Notes: generated by a model not told the origin, from the letters alone. A stretch of DNA of 35,939 bases from Acidobacteriota bacterium (GCA_021800195.1 JAJYZE010000001.1:1-35939); one strand, 5' to 3'; positions 8,899-17,885 are shown, counted from the stretch's first letter. Made by a program: numbers and translations.

Positions 8899-9426
8899 TT
8901 GATCTTTGCCTTCCAACGTATTTTTGCAAAGAGTCTTGCAAAGAACCCTGGCCCGGACTCTTCGCGAAGCCCTGTCTCCAAAGCGGGACCCCGCCTCCTG
9001 GTCAAGGCGTCCACACCAGCTTTGGTGTTGGCGGTCAGCCTCAGCCTGCCCATTGGCGCTATCCTGCTGGCTGTGCCCGGAGTTGCCCGCGCCCAGAAGA
9101 ACGTTCCGCAGGAGCGGATCCTGGAAGGCAGGGTCGTCAACAAGGACGGCGATCCCATCGCCGGCGCCGTGGTCTATCTCCAGAACTCCGGTTCGGCAGA
9201 GATCAAGACGTATATCGCAGACAATGCTGGTAACTACCGCTTCGGCAACCTCTCCCGCGTGGACGACTACCAGCTTTGGGCCGAGTCCAACGGCGTTCGC
9301 TCCAAATCCCACGGGATCAGCAGCTTCGACGGCTCCAACAAGTTCTATATCGTTCTCAAGGTCAACGTCTCCAAGCCCGTCTCCTTGGACGGCCCCGCGG
9401 TGACCGGCAGCACCGATCTGCCCTGA
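8899..9426 (+). CDS. Secreted protein with carboxypeptidase-regulatory-like domain
   Basis: 175 residues if translation starts at TTG 8899, just after the LysW-like stop, with a GAAGAGGG ribosome site inside that gene. No ATG gives a full signal peptide. A basic N-region and the hydrophobic stretch ALVLAVSLSLPIGAILLAV end in VARAQ, a signal peptidase I-like site near residue 66. The mature part, RILEGRVVNKDGDPIAGAVVYLQ...DNAGNYRFGNL, is a CarboxypepD_reg/Cna-B type beta-sandwich. Such domains are common in acidobacterial envelope proteins and also at the N-terminus of Oar-like TonB receptors. No enzyme domain is attached. Function is unknown; binding or structure is the likeliest role. Probably co-transcribed with the carrier-like gene. 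Confidence 0.75.
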   Translation: MIFAFQRIFAKSLAKNPGPDSSRSPVSKAGPRLLVKASTPALVLAVSLSLPIGAILLAVPGVARAQKNVPQERILEGRVVNKDGDPIAGAVVYLQNSGSAEIKTYIADNAGNYRFGNLSRVDDYQLWAESNGVRSKSHGISSFDGSNKFYIVLKVNVSKPVSLDGPAVTGSTDLP

Positions 9427-9633
9427 TTCTGCCTCGCCCGACGCTCTCCGCTCAAGACTCGCTTCGTCCGTCTTTGCCAGAAACGAGGTCGATTGGCAAG
9501 CGCCAGATGGGATGACGCCAGCTCTCTCTATTCAGCATCCCGGCTACCGGCTCCGCGTGAGAGCGCCAAAGCCAGCCTTCAGGCTCATCGGAACTGGTTG
9601 AGGCGCGGCCGCCGGCGCAGCGAAACCGGATGA

Positions 9634-9667
9634 TTGCGGGCGAATCTTCGGCGAATATAATTCGCCC
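9634..9667 (+). promoter_or_regulatory. Probable leaderless promoter with palindromic operator for the Y-family polymerase
   Basis: A perfect -10 hexamer TATAAT (9656-9661) lies 6 nt before ATG 9668. TTGCGG (9634-9639) lies 16 nt further upstream as a partial -35. Transcription would start at or next to the ATG. A perfect 8 bp inverted repeat, GGGCGAAT (9638-9645) and ATTCGCCC (9660-9667), with an extra GCGAAT between, spans from the -35 edge to the start codon. A repressor bound here would block polymerase. LexA control would be logical for a Y-family polymerase, but the acidobacterial LexA box is not known to me, so the regulator is inferred only. Confidence 0.6.
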
Positions 9668-11035
9668 ATGGGCGCCTCGGCTGCAACGGACCTCTACGGC
9701 TTTCTCCACGTGGACCTCAACAGCTTCTTCGCCTCCGTGGAGCAGCAACTCCATCCCGAGTACCGCAACCAGCCCACCGGGGTGGTTCCAACGATAGCCG
9801 ACACCACCTCTTTGATTGCGGCCAGCTATGAGGCCAAGGCGTTGGGCATCAAGACCGGAACGCGGGTGCTGGATGCCCGACGGATCTGCCCGGAGATCGT
9901 CCTGGTCCACGGCGACCACGCCACCTACGCCGAGTACTCGCATCGAATCGCCGCCGCTGTGGAGCGCGTCTGCCCCGTGGCCCATACCCCCTCGATCGAC
10001 GAGATGGTCTGCCAGCTTCTGGGCCGCGAACGCGAGCCCGCCCGCGCTCGGCAAATCGCCGTGGAGATCAAGCAAGCCATTCGGGAGGACGTGGGCGAGA
10101 CATTGCGCTGCTCAATCGGCTTAGCTCCCAATCGCTACCTGGCCAAGATCGCCAGCGATATGCAGAAGCCCGACGGTCTGGTGGGTCTCCTGCCCAGCGC
10201 CCTGCCCGGCTCGATCGCCCATCTGAAGCTGCGCGACCTTCCCGGCGTCGGCGCCCGCACCGAACTTCGTATGAACGCCAAGGGGGTTCGCACCATGCCC
10301 GAGCTGCTGGCGCTGGATCAGGACTCCATGCACCGGCTCTTTGACTCGGTGTGGGGCGACCGGGTCTACCACTGGCTGCGCGGCAACGATACCGGCGACG
10401 ACGGCGCGCCCATCCCTTCCGCGGTCCAGAAGTCGCTGGGCCACTCGCACGTGCTGGCTCCCGAGCATCGCACCCCGGAGGGCGCGTGGGCCGTAGCCCA
10501 CAAGCTGCTGCACAAGGCGGCCATGCGCCTGCGCATGGAAAAGTTCTTCTGCGGCTCGATGGCCTTGACCATCAAGTACGCTCTCAATCATTCCCAGGCG
10601 GCCAGCCTGGCTGGCCGTCGGTCCGGCAACCCATCCGGCATTCCGTCCGGGAAGGTAAGGGTCAGAAAGCATCTGAGCGGCCTGACCGAGAGCGGATGGG
10701 GGATGGAGGCGCGTTTTCGTCCCTGCCAGGACACCCTCTCTCTGCTGGAAGCCCTGCAGGGCTGCTGGAAGCAGGCGCCCACCGGCAGTGAGCACGCCAA
10801 GCCCTTCTTTGTGGGCATCACCCTCCGCAGCCTGATTCCCGAGGCGGAGATGCAGGGATCGCTCTTTGCAGAGCCCGGCAACCGCAAAGAACTCTCGGCC
10901 ACCATGGACAGGCTCAACCTGAAGTACGGACACACCACGCTGCACTTTGCCGGCATGCTCCCGGCCCGCGACAGCGCCCCCACCCGCATCGCCTTCACCC
11001 AGATTCCGGTGCAGTACGGCCAGGACTACATGTAG
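9668..11035 (+). CDS. Y-family DNA polymerase (DinB/UmuC-like)
   Basis: A 455-residue translesion polymerase. The first metal site is in LHVDLNSFFASVEQQL, the second in TPSIDEM (the SIDE motif). SYEAKALGIKTGT matches the fingers motif but has Lys where most members have Arg (SYEAR). The thumb region is RDLPGVGARTELRMNAKGV, and the last ~200 residues fit the little finger. Retained acidic residues argue against an ImuB-type inactive homologue. It is longer than Pol IV (about 350), with an extended C-terminus and no obvious beta-clamp motif verified. Such enzymes bypass damaged bases and are usually SOS-induced; see the upstream promoter. The last 41 bp overlap the 3' end of the convergent glycosyltransferase gene. 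Confidence 0.88.
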   Translation: MGASAATDLYGFLHVDLNSFFASVEQQLHPEYRNQPTGVVPTIADTTSLIAASYEAKALGIKTGTRVLDARRICPEIVLVHGDHATYAEYSHRIAAAVERVCPVAHTPSIDEMVCQLLGREREPARARQIAVEIKQAIREDVGETLRCSIGLAPNRYLAKIASDMQKPDGLVGLLPSALPGSIAHLKLRDLPGVGARTELRMNAKGVRTMPELLALDQDSMHRLFDSVWGDRVYHWLRGNDTGDDGAPIPSAVQKSLGHSHVLAPEHRTPEGAWAVAHKLLHKAAMRLRMEKFFCGSMALTIKYALNHSQAASLAGRRSGNPSGIPSGKVRVRKHLSGLTESGWGMEARFRPCQDTLSLLEALQGCWKQAPTGSEHAKPFFVGITLRSLIPEAEMQGSLFAEPGNRKELSATMDRLNLKYGHTTLHFAGMLPARDSAPTRIAFTQIPVQYGQDYM

Positions 11036-12272
11036 GACCGCGCCGCCGCCGATAGAGCAGATAGAGAGCGGCCATCGCGAGGAGCCCGGCATAAAACTGC
11101 CCTCGAACCAGGTCAGGGACGGGCAGGTGCAGGTACCCCGCGTGGCGCAGCAGATTGGGAGAGCTGGCGAGAGCCACGATGGACACGAAGAGGCCAAGCA
11201 GCGGATAGGACCTGCGGCCGAGGCATTCGTCAAGCACCAGGATGAGCGGCACGACCAGGATCAGGTAATAGTGGTTCCATGCGATCGGCGCAAAGATCGT
11301 GGTGCCGAGCAGGGCAAGGATCGCGCCATAAGGCGCGGTGCTGCCGTCCGCATGAACCTCAAGCCGGCGGTCAAGGTAAGCGCCCAAGATTGCAGATGCG
11401 ATAGTGAGACCTGAGCAAAGGAACTTGAGCGCGGCGCCAAGTTGAAGCTCTCGAAAGGTGAGTGCCTGGGCCTTCGGAGAGACAAGCCCCATCCACCAGG
11501 CAGCCATGGACTGATTCCCGCCGGCCAGGAGCAGGACGTTAGAGACACGCGCCATGCTATGCAGATAATCGACCGTGGCCGCGCGACCGACGAGGAGCAT
11601 CGTGGAGACGAAGAGAACCACCGAGGCGAGCACGAAGCTGAGCGCCGCCCTTCTCTGTTTCATCAAAAGCCAGTAAAGGACGATCGCGGCCGGCGTAATC
11701 TTGACCTGGGCGGAGATGGCCAGCAGAATCCCGGCCCAGACAGGGCGGTTCAATCTGGCCAGAAGAATCGCAAGTACCGTCAGCAGGACGAAGATTGCGT
11801 GCGTCTGGGTAAGCTCCATCGCCTCGCGGAGGGGATCAGCGCGCACCCAGAGAATGGCCATCAGCAGAACCCACTGCGGCCTGAAAAAACGCGTCGTCCA
11901 ATACCGTCCCGTGACCCAGATCAAGGCCGCGAAACAGAGGGCCAGAGTGACCTTGAAGAGTTCATTGAAGGCGGAAAACTGCATGGAACCGCAGAGCGGC
12001 TGAAGGACGTAGGGCCAGAGAGGCGTCTGAACAAACGGGACAAGCTGGGTGTTTGCACCGCCGATGCTCGCCGCTCGCTGCCACGCCGGGTCTGAGATGA
12101 GGTTGAACGAGGTCTGGTCGTGGGAGTACAGATGGGAAATCTCACCTGCCCTGATAAGCCGACAGCTGACGAAGGAGGCAGTGAGGTCGGTTCCGCTGGA
12201 GCTGTTAATCTTCAGCAGGGCAAGCACAAAGAGCACAAGGACGAGCGCGATCTGCCAAGTGCTCCTCTTCAA
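10995..12272 (-). CDS. Polytopic membrane glycosyltransferase, GT87 (DUF2029)-like
   Basis: A 425-residue multi-span protein. The start is TTG 12272, supported by AAGGAGGG 6 nt upstream. About ten hydrophobic segments are seen, from IALVLVLFVLALL near the N-terminus to YAGLLAMAALYLLYR near the C-terminus. GILLAISAQVKITPAAIVLYWLL and PIAWNHYYLILVVPLILVL resemble the conserved PxK and WNHY motifs of GT87 polyprenyl-phosphate-mannose-dependent transferases, which add sugars on the outer face of the cytoplasmic membrane. The exact donor and acceptor cannot be read from the sequence. It lies 152 bp downstream of another large membrane protein of similar type on the same strand. Its end overlaps the polymerase gene by 41 bp. 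Confidence 0.75.
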   Translation of the reverse strand: MKRSTWQIALVLVLFVLALLKINSSSGTDLTASFVSCRLIRAGEISHLYSHDQTSFNLISDPAWQRAASIGGANTQLVPFVQTPLWPYVLQPLCGSMQFSAFNELFKVTLALCFAALIWVTGRYWTTRFFRPQWVLLMAILWVRADPLREAMELTQTHAIFVLLTVLAILLARLNRPVWAGILLAISAQVKITPAAIVLYWLLMKQRRAALSFVLASVVLFVSTMLLVGRAATVDYLHSMARVSNVLLLAGGNQSMAAWWMGLVSPKAQALTFRELQLGAALKFLCSGLTIASAILGAYLDRRLEVHADGSTAPYGAILALLGTTIFAPIAWNHYYLILVVPLILVLDECLGRRSYPLLGLFVSIVALASSPNLLRHAGYLHLPVPDLVRGQFYAGLLAMAALYLLYRRRRGPTCSPGRTAPESG

Positions 12273-12424
12273 TGAGATCCCTCCTTGGCCCGCTGATCAG
12301 TCTCCGGACTTAAGCTAACGCTGACTCTTGCCCGCGTCTTGTTCCGCAGTTCTCAGCTTCGTTGCCGTCAGCATAGCAAATCAAAGACCGAAGTATGGTC
12401 GACAAAGAGATCGGAGCCTCGGAT

Positions 12425-14104
12425 CTAATGAGATCTGCTTCGGTTGCAGGTCCATGCGTCGTAGATCCCATCCGTTTGGTCAATGCTGTAGTTGGCGAGA
12501 AATGCGCTCCGCAGGCTGTCGGGGAGGACCCAGAGGTCAAAGGGCGCTTGTGCGTGCGGCACCAGCCAGACGTCATCCCTGCAATGCTCCATTCGCCGGA
12601 GAACATCAATCGGAAATGGCAGGAGCCGGGTCTCGAACCGTCCTGTATTGCCCTCAATGGTATAGGGCTGGCCTCGATAAACCAGGATGTAACGCAACTC
12701 CGAGCGGTAGTCCCAAGCGATGGAACCGTAGCCCATCTGGATCGATGAACGATCCCCGTAGATGCTGAGATATCGGTCGATCGCTTGCTGTGCTGCCTCC
12801 AAGCCCTGCGGCATCCGCGACAGCTTGAGTTGCTGCCATGCCCGCGGAAGATTGACGCATGCAAACAGCGCACAGGCCACGGCGATCAGGTAAACAGGAA
12901 CAACCCGATCCCTGTCCGCGGGACCCTTGAAATCTCTGCATGCGATCGCAAGATAAACAACGATGGAGGGCACGATATGCCAAAAATAATGCGGATCGGA
13001 GCCGGCTTTTGACGTCAGCAGCGCAAGCAGGAGGCAAAGCAGAAGAACCAGGAGCTCTGGAAGCCTCGGCCGGAGGCTGCATCCAAACCTGCGCAGGAAA
13101 ACCTCCATCAAGACACAGGGCGCAACCAAAAATAGAGTGAACAGCAGATTCAACCGCAGGCTCCCCGCGGTGAGGCCCTCTGAGCGCATGTAGAAAATCC
13201 ATGCAACATAGTTGTGCAAGGAGATGTTGTGCAGAGCAAACGGCGCCAGCGCGCCGGCGGTCATGATCAGCACCGTGCCTGCCGAGGCGCGCAGCCCGAA
13301 CTTCCGATAGAGAATAAGAAGCGGAAAGAAGATAGCCGAAGCTGCCGTGATCTTGAGATCAACGATCAGGCTCCCCATGATCCCCGTAAGGAAGACGGCG
13401 GCAAGCTCTTCCTCGATGTAGCTGCAAAGGATGGCGAGCGCAGCAAAGAGGATGATCCATATATCCGAGCGCGCTGAGAGCGAGTCTTCCGTATGTTGCA
13501 GGAGAATGCTCAGGGGAAACGTGAGCAGAGCGACGGCTGCGCCCGGTGAGACGAACTTGCGCAGCAGACGATAGAGCGCCGCGCATAGACCAAGATTGGC
13601 GGTGACCACAAAACAACGAATGACCCAGAAGTGTTCCACTCCACCGATCACCAGAGCAAGGCGATAGATGAGAAACGTAACCGGGCCGTACATGAGCGAG
13701 TAGCACGACTCAGGCGACCTCGGTGGTTGATACATGGGCAGCCCGCGAAGCGCCGCTGCCGAGACGCCCAGGATATTGGCTTCGTCCAACTGCATCATGA
13801 AGCAACGCAGGGAGGAAAGGACAATCGCCAGATAGGCGAAGAGGACCAAAAGCCCGGCCCCAAATGCCATGCGACGCAACAGGGCCGAACGGTCTCGCGG
13901 AGGGCCAAGAGAAAGCAGAACGAGGCCAAACCCCGCGAGCAGACACCCTGCCAGGAACCACGCCAGCGGAAGCTCTCTTAAAAACTTCAAGAAGGTCACG
14001 CTTCTATGATACGAACTGGTTGAGACCGACACACCCTCCCGTTCCAACCTGAGCACTCCATTCCGCACGCAAGGCTCCGTTGCAGGTGGCGACGCATGAA
14101 CCAT
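12425..14104 (-). CDS. Large multi-span membrane protein, probable GT-C glycosyltransferase
   Basis: Up to 559 residues; the start is uncertain. ATG 14104 lacks a clear ribosome site, and GTGs at 14032 and 13999 would remove a polar N-terminus and begin close to the first membrane helix (PLAWFLAGCLLAGFGLVLLS). Roughly eleven hydrophobic helices are followed by a soluble C-terminal domain of ~140 residues. An acidic DEANILG motif follows helix 2 (MQLDEANILGVSAAALRG), the position of the catalytic Asp/Glu loop of GT-C enzymes such as ArnT/PMT. No family was pinned down. Same strand as the GT87-like gene 152 bp downstream, so a shared cell-envelope glycosylation role is plausible. Confidence 0.65.
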   Translation of the reverse strand: MVHASPPATEPCVRNGVLRLEREGVSVSTSSYHRSVTFLKFLRELPLAWFLAGCLLAGFGLVLLSLGPPRDRSALLRRMAFGAGLLVLFAYLAIVLSSLRCFMMQLDEANILGVSAAALRGLPMYQPPRSPESCYSLMYGPVTFLIYRLALVIGGVEHFWVIRCFVVTANLGLCAALYRLLRKFVSPGAAVALLTFPLSILLQHTEDSLSARSDIWIILFAALAILCSYIEEELAAVFLTGIMGSLIVDLKITAASAIFFPLLILYRKFGLRASAGTVLIMTAGALAPFALHNISLHNYVAWIFYMRSEGLTAGSLRLNLLFTLFLVAPCVLMEVFLRRFGCSLRPRLPELLVLLLCLLLALLTSKAGSDPHYFWHIVPSIVVYLAIACRDFKGPADRDRVVPVYLIAVACALFACVNLPRAWQQLKLSRMPQGLEAAQQAIDRYLSIYGDRSSIQMGYGSIAWDYRSELRYILVYRGQPYTIEGNTGRFETRLLPFPIDVLRRMEHCRDDVWLVPHAQAPFDLWVLPDSLRSAFLANYSIDQTDGIYDAWTCNRSRSH

Positions 14105-14306
14105 CCGTCGCCGAGGCTGGCCCGGCGCCGCAAGACATCTCGCCGACTAGCCGGAATGCGATCGCTGTGTCAGCATGGACGTTCTCCCGGTTCCTTTCGA
14201 TACTATTATGGAGGCGTGATGAGAGCGAGACCCGGTCCTGCCCGACTCGACGTCGTTGCGACCCGGCAGAGAGGGGACTTCACTGCGAGATGAGGCCTCA
14301 ACGCTG

Positions 14307-15158
14307 ATGAAGGCCGCGAACCCGCCCTACATCGGCCGTCTGGCGCCATCGCCCACCGGGCTGCTCCACCTTGGGCACGCGCGCACTTTCTACATCGCGC
14401 ACCAGCGCGCACGCTCCGCGCACGGCATTCTCTACCTGCGTGACGAAGATCTGGATGGGCAGCGCTCCCGCCCGGAGTTCTCTGCCGCCATGCGCGAAGA
14501 CCTACTCTGGCTTGGCCTGCGCTGGGACGCCGAACTTCGCCAGAGCGAGCGGCTTCCGCTCTACCGCGCGGCTCTCGACCGGCTCCTGGCCGCGGGCCTG
14601 GCTTACCCCTGCACCTGCTCACGGCGCGATCTTGCAGCCGCCACGCAGGCTCCGCATGAAGACTCCGCAGCCGCGCCCGAGGATGACGAGCCGATCTACA
14701 ACAATCGCTGCCGTCCGTCCAAGGCTTCTCCAGCGAACACTTTCGTTTCCGGCCGCAACTACCGCTTCCGCACCCCCGATCGCACGGAAGTCGCCTTCAT
14801 CGACCGTCACGCCGGTCCACAATCCTTCACCACTTCGTTAGACTTCGGCGATTTTCTGATCTGGCGCAAGGCGCCTGACGGCGACGGCTGCGGCCTGCCC
14901 AGCTATCAGCTTGCCTGCGTCGTCGACGACGCCCTTACCGGCATCACCGAGGTGGTTCGGGGCGGCGATCTGCTGAAATCCACCGCGCGCCAGATTCTGC
15001 TGCAGCGGGCTCTCGGTTATCCGACTCCCGGCTACTTCCATTGCGAGCTGTTGCGCGACAACACCGGCGTGCGCCTGGCCAAACGCCACGATGCTTTGGC
15101 TCTGCGTACCCTGCGCACAAGAGGCGTGACGCCAGCTGAGATTCTGGCAATGTTCTGA
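14307..15158 (+). CDS. gluQ: Glutamyl-Q tRNA(Asp) synthetase
   Basis: 283 residues from ATG 14307; the frame is open further upstream but only non-ATG codons precede. This is a truncated GluRS paralogue without an anticodon-binding domain. YIGRLAPSPTGLLHLGHA carries the HIGH-type ATP motif (HLGH). YLRDEDLDGQRSRPE binds the amino acid. CTCSRRDL carries zinc-ligand cysteines, and RLAKRHDALALR replaces the KMSKS motif as in this family. GluQRS attaches glutamate to queuosine at the wobble base of tRNA-Asp, using no tRNA-Glu. It starts divergently from the membrane-transferase gene (202 bp between) and converges on the S9 peptidase gene. Confidence 0.9.
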   Translation: MKAANPPYIGRLAPSPTGLLHLGHARTFYIAHQRARSAHGILYLRDEDLDGQRSRPEFSAAMREDLLWLGLRWDAELRQSERLPLYRAALDRLLAAGLAYPCTCSRRDLAAATQAPHEDSAAAPEDDEPIYNNRCRPSKASPANTFVSGRNYRFRTPDRTEVAFIDRHAGPQSFTTSLDFGDFLIWRKAPDGDGCGLPSYQLACVVDDALTGITEVVRGGDLLKSTARQILLQRALGYPTPGYFHCELLRDNTGVRLAKRHDALALRTLRTRGVTPAEILAMF

Positions 15159-15255
15159 TCCAGCCGCTGCTCAGCCTGGCGGTTCAGCCGGAGCACGGGA
15201 GAATGCGGCAGCTCTCCTCCCTTGCCACTGTAGGCCTTTCCCCTCTGCGCAAGCG

Positions 15256-17679
15256 CTATCTCCCCGTCCTGTAGGCCTTCAAGATCTGGTCGTAGGATGT
15301 GGGCACATAGTCCTTTGGCGGCACTCCCCCAGCCAGGTGCTTCACAAAATAATCCCACCTGCGCCGCATCACATACGGTTCATCCCGCGCATAGCCGTGA
15401 TGCCTGTTGGGCAGCAGGAGCATGTCGAAGTTCTTGTTGGCCTCGATCAGCGCGTTGACCACCAGCAAGGTATTGTTGGGTGGAACGTTGTCGTCCATCG
15501 TGCCATGAACCAGCATCAGGCGGCCCTTCAGGTTGGCCGCATAGTTCTCATTGGCCTGGGCGTTATAGTTGTCGGCGCCATCCGGACCGATGGTCTCCAG
15601 CCCCGCCCAGCGCTCATCCCAGTCATCCTCATACTCCCGTTGGTCGTGGTTGCCGCTCTCAGCCCATCCCACTTTGAAGAAGTCGGGAAAGTGGAACATG
15701 GCGGACACGGTTGCATTGCCTCCGCCGGAGTGTCCGGTGATGCCGACCCGGTTCAGATCGATCCATGCATCGCGCGACGCCAGATCCTTGATCCCAGAGA
15801 CCTGATCCGGGATCGTGTCATCTCCCATCTCCGCCGGGCTGGAGGCGTGGGCGTCGTGGAAGCTCTTGGAACGATGTGGATTGCCCATTCCATCGATGCA
15901 CACTACCACAAAGCCAAGCTCGGCCATGGACTGTAGATCGCCGCGCGCGGCCTCGAATCCTGGCGGTCCAAAGACGGAGCACGAGCCATCCTGCGGCCCG
16001 GGATAGACATAATCAATCACCGGATACTTTTTGGCGGGATCAAAGTCCGTCGGCCGGAAGAGCAATCCGTAGAGCGGCGTCACGCCATCGCGCGCCTTTA
16101 CCTGGATGCGCAGAGGTGGCTTCCAACCCGTGGCCAGTAGCTGGGAAATGTCCTGGTGGGCCAGGGTCACCAGCACGTTGCCGTTCCTTCCATCGCGCAG
16201 CACAGCGGTCTGCGGCGTGCTCACCGTCGAGTACACGTCCACAAAGGTGTTTCCATCGGCAGGCGCCGTGATCTGGTGGGTCGCGTTCTCCGGCGTCAGC
16301 AGCGTCTGCTGCGTGCCGTCCAGATTCACCCGGAAGTAGTTCACGTAGTAGGGATCCTCGCCTGCTACCTTGTTGGTTGCGGTGAACCACATGACGCCGG
16401 CCTTTTCGTCCACGGCTTTGATCGCAGCCACCGGGCCGTCGCCGCTCGTCACCTGGTTGACCAGCGCGCCGCTCTTCAAGTCGTAAAGGTAGTACTGCGC
16501 CCAGTTGCTGCGCTCGCTGGCCCAGAGAAACTCATTGCGACTCCACAACACCTTCCAGTCGGTGGTTGCCTGCCAGCCATAGTAGGTGTCCACATGCTCG
16601 TGATAGATCGGTTTGACCTTTCCTGTGGAGGTGTCGGCCATCTGCACCCACTCATCCTTGTGGTCGCGCGAGGTGGAGACAAACGCCAGCCTGCCGTCAT
16701 CCGGAGAAAACTCCACGTCGTTCCAGCGGCCGTCGCCATCGCAGCTCACGTCATCGCACTCCATGCTGCGATGCTCCAGCGGGGGAGTCTTGAGACGGAC
16801 CACCTTGTCCGTGGCCACGTCGATCACCACCGGCTCGATCAGGGTGACGTCCTTGTCTCCCACCAGAGGATAGCGCCACGCCACCAGCTGGGGATGGCGG
16901 TTGGTGACCGGCACCAGATACATCATCCCGGTCTTGCGCTGGTCCTGTTGAAAGGTGGCAATCTTCTTTGAATCTGCCGACCAGGTGAGAATCGCTCCAT
17001 CGGAGTGCTGCCAGCCGGCGTTGTCCGTAGCATAGCCGAAGTCCGGCACGCCGTCGGTAGTCAGCGGCCTTTCCTGGCCAGTGGCCACCACCCGCACCCA
17101 AAGGTTGTTGTCCCGGATGAACGCCGCCAGCTTGCCGTCGGGAGACAGGTTGGCCTGACCCCTGGGGTAGCGCGCCATGCCGTTGGGCGAGGCTCCGGCC
17201 GGGCTGGCCAGCTTTGGCTCCTGTTGGCAGGTGGTAACCGTCTGATTGCAGTCAAAGACGCCTTCGCTGGTGGTTACGGAGAAGCCACCCGTGGGCAGCT
17301 TCGCAAAGCGCAGAACCCCGAGATGGTTGGCATCCACTGGAGCGGTCTGCTGTGCCGCGTGAGCCAAACGCATCGCCGCGTTGATCGCCGCGGCCAGCTT
17401 GGCATTGTCGAAGGCCAGAGCTACGGTGCGGCTGGCCGGGTCGGCGATTCGATACACCGTTCCCTTCGCTCCGGGGTCGCGATAGAATAGCGTCCCGTCA
17501 GCCATGTAGGCCACCCCACCGATGGTATGGTGCACCAGCTCGTTCACGTTGTAGAACATCCAACGCTCGGCCTGCGCGTAGTCTTGCTTGGTGTACACCT
17601 TTTGCGCTGCCGCGGGCAGGACAGCGCCTGCTCCGGCGGCCAACCAGCCGGCGATCTTCAAATAACGGCAAATTGACAT
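15256..17679 (-). CDS. Secreted S9 family peptidase (dipeptidyl-peptidase IV-like)
   Basis: Start taken at ATG 17679 (MSICRYLKIAGW), 12 nt after AGGAGG; ATG 17691 abuts that site. Length 807 residues. The signal peptide (AGWLAAGAGAVLPAAAQ) points to export. The middle ~480 residues form an 8-bladed beta-propeller (DPPIV_N). The C-terminal alpha/beta-hydrolase domain has the nucleophile motif GITGHSGGGN near residue 650, the acid in VHGTMDDNVP near 725 and the base in LPNRHHGY near 760. Family members remove dipeptides after proline or alanine; GHSGGG instead of GWSYGG leaves exact specificity open. Inverted repeats precede it at 17794-17822, and the icd terminator isolates it from the gene upstream. 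Confidence 0.92.
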   Translation of the reverse strand: MSICRYLKIAGWLAAGAGAVLPAAAQKVYTKQDYAQAERWMFYNVNELVHHTIGGVAYMADGTLFYRDPGAKGTVYRIADPASRTVALAFDNAKLAAAINAAMRLAHAAQQTAPVDANHLGVLRFAKLPTGGFSVTTSEGVFDCNQTVTTCQQEPKLASPAGASPNGMARYPRGQANLSPDGKLAAFIRDNNLWVRVVATGQERPLTTDGVPDFGYATDNAGWQHSDGAILTWSADSKKIATFQQDQRKTGMMYLVPVTNRHPQLVAWRYPLVGDKDVTLIEPVVIDVATDKVVRLKTPPLEHRSMECDDVSCDGDGRWNDVEFSPDDGRLAFVSTSRDHKDEWVQMADTSTGKVKPIYHEHVDTYYGWQATTDWKVLWSRNEFLWASERSNWAQYYLYDLKSGALVNQVTSGDGPVAAIKAVDEKAGVMWFTATNKVAGEDPYYVNYFRVNLDGTQQTLLTPENATHQITAPADGNTFVDVYSTVSTPQTAVLRDGRNGNVLVTLAHQDISQLLATGWKPPLRIQVKARDGVTPLYGLLFRPTDFDPAKKYPVIDYVYPGPQDGSCSVFGPPGFEAARGDLQSMAELGFVVVCIDGMGNPHRSKSFHDAHASSPAEMGDDTIPDQVSGIKDLASRDAWIDLNRVGITGHSGGGNATVSAMFHFPDFFKVGWAESGNHDQREYEDDWDERWAGLETIGPDGADNYNAQANENYAANLKGRLMLVHGTMDDNVPPNNTLLVVNALIEANKNFDMLLLPNRHHGYARDEPYVMRRRWDYFVKHLAGGVPPKDYVPTSYDQILKAYRTGR

Positions 17680-17793
17680 GGCAGGGATCATCCTCCTCGG
17701 AAGGGTCTTTTTATGCACACAACTGTCCCCTCAGCCTATTGCAAAATCGTCCCAGCGGCGAGACCCCGAACGCAGATTCTGGAGGAAGGTCCG

Positions 17794-17822
17794 GGAGGCG
17801 GTCGATTCTCATCGAAGCCTCC
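17794..17822 (-). repeat. Hairpin upstream of the S9 peptidase gene
   Basis: GGAGGC (17794-17799) and GCCTCC (17817-17822) enclose TCGAT-tctc-ATCGA (17802-17815), an 11 bp interrupted stem with a 4 nt loop. It lies between the icd terminator and the peptidase start, 115 nt before ATG 17679. There is no T-tract on either side, so it is not a standard terminator. It could be an operator or a structured leader. Confidence 0.45.
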
Positions 17823-17846
17823 ATCGTAACCAGGATTGTCTTTGGC

Positions 17847-17885
17847 AAAAAAGACGCGCGCCACGGGGTTACCGTGGAGCGCGCG
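17847..17885 (-). terminator. Rho-independent terminator of icd
   Basis: On the - strand, 23 nt after the icd stop, a GC-rich stem forms between CGCGCGCTCCACGG (17885-17872) and CCGTGGCGCGCG (17866-17855). The loop is about 5 nt and one base is unpaired. TC then six Ts (17852-17847) follow directly. This is a textbook intrinsic terminator and indicates that icd and the downstream peptidase gene are separate units. Confidence 0.92.
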
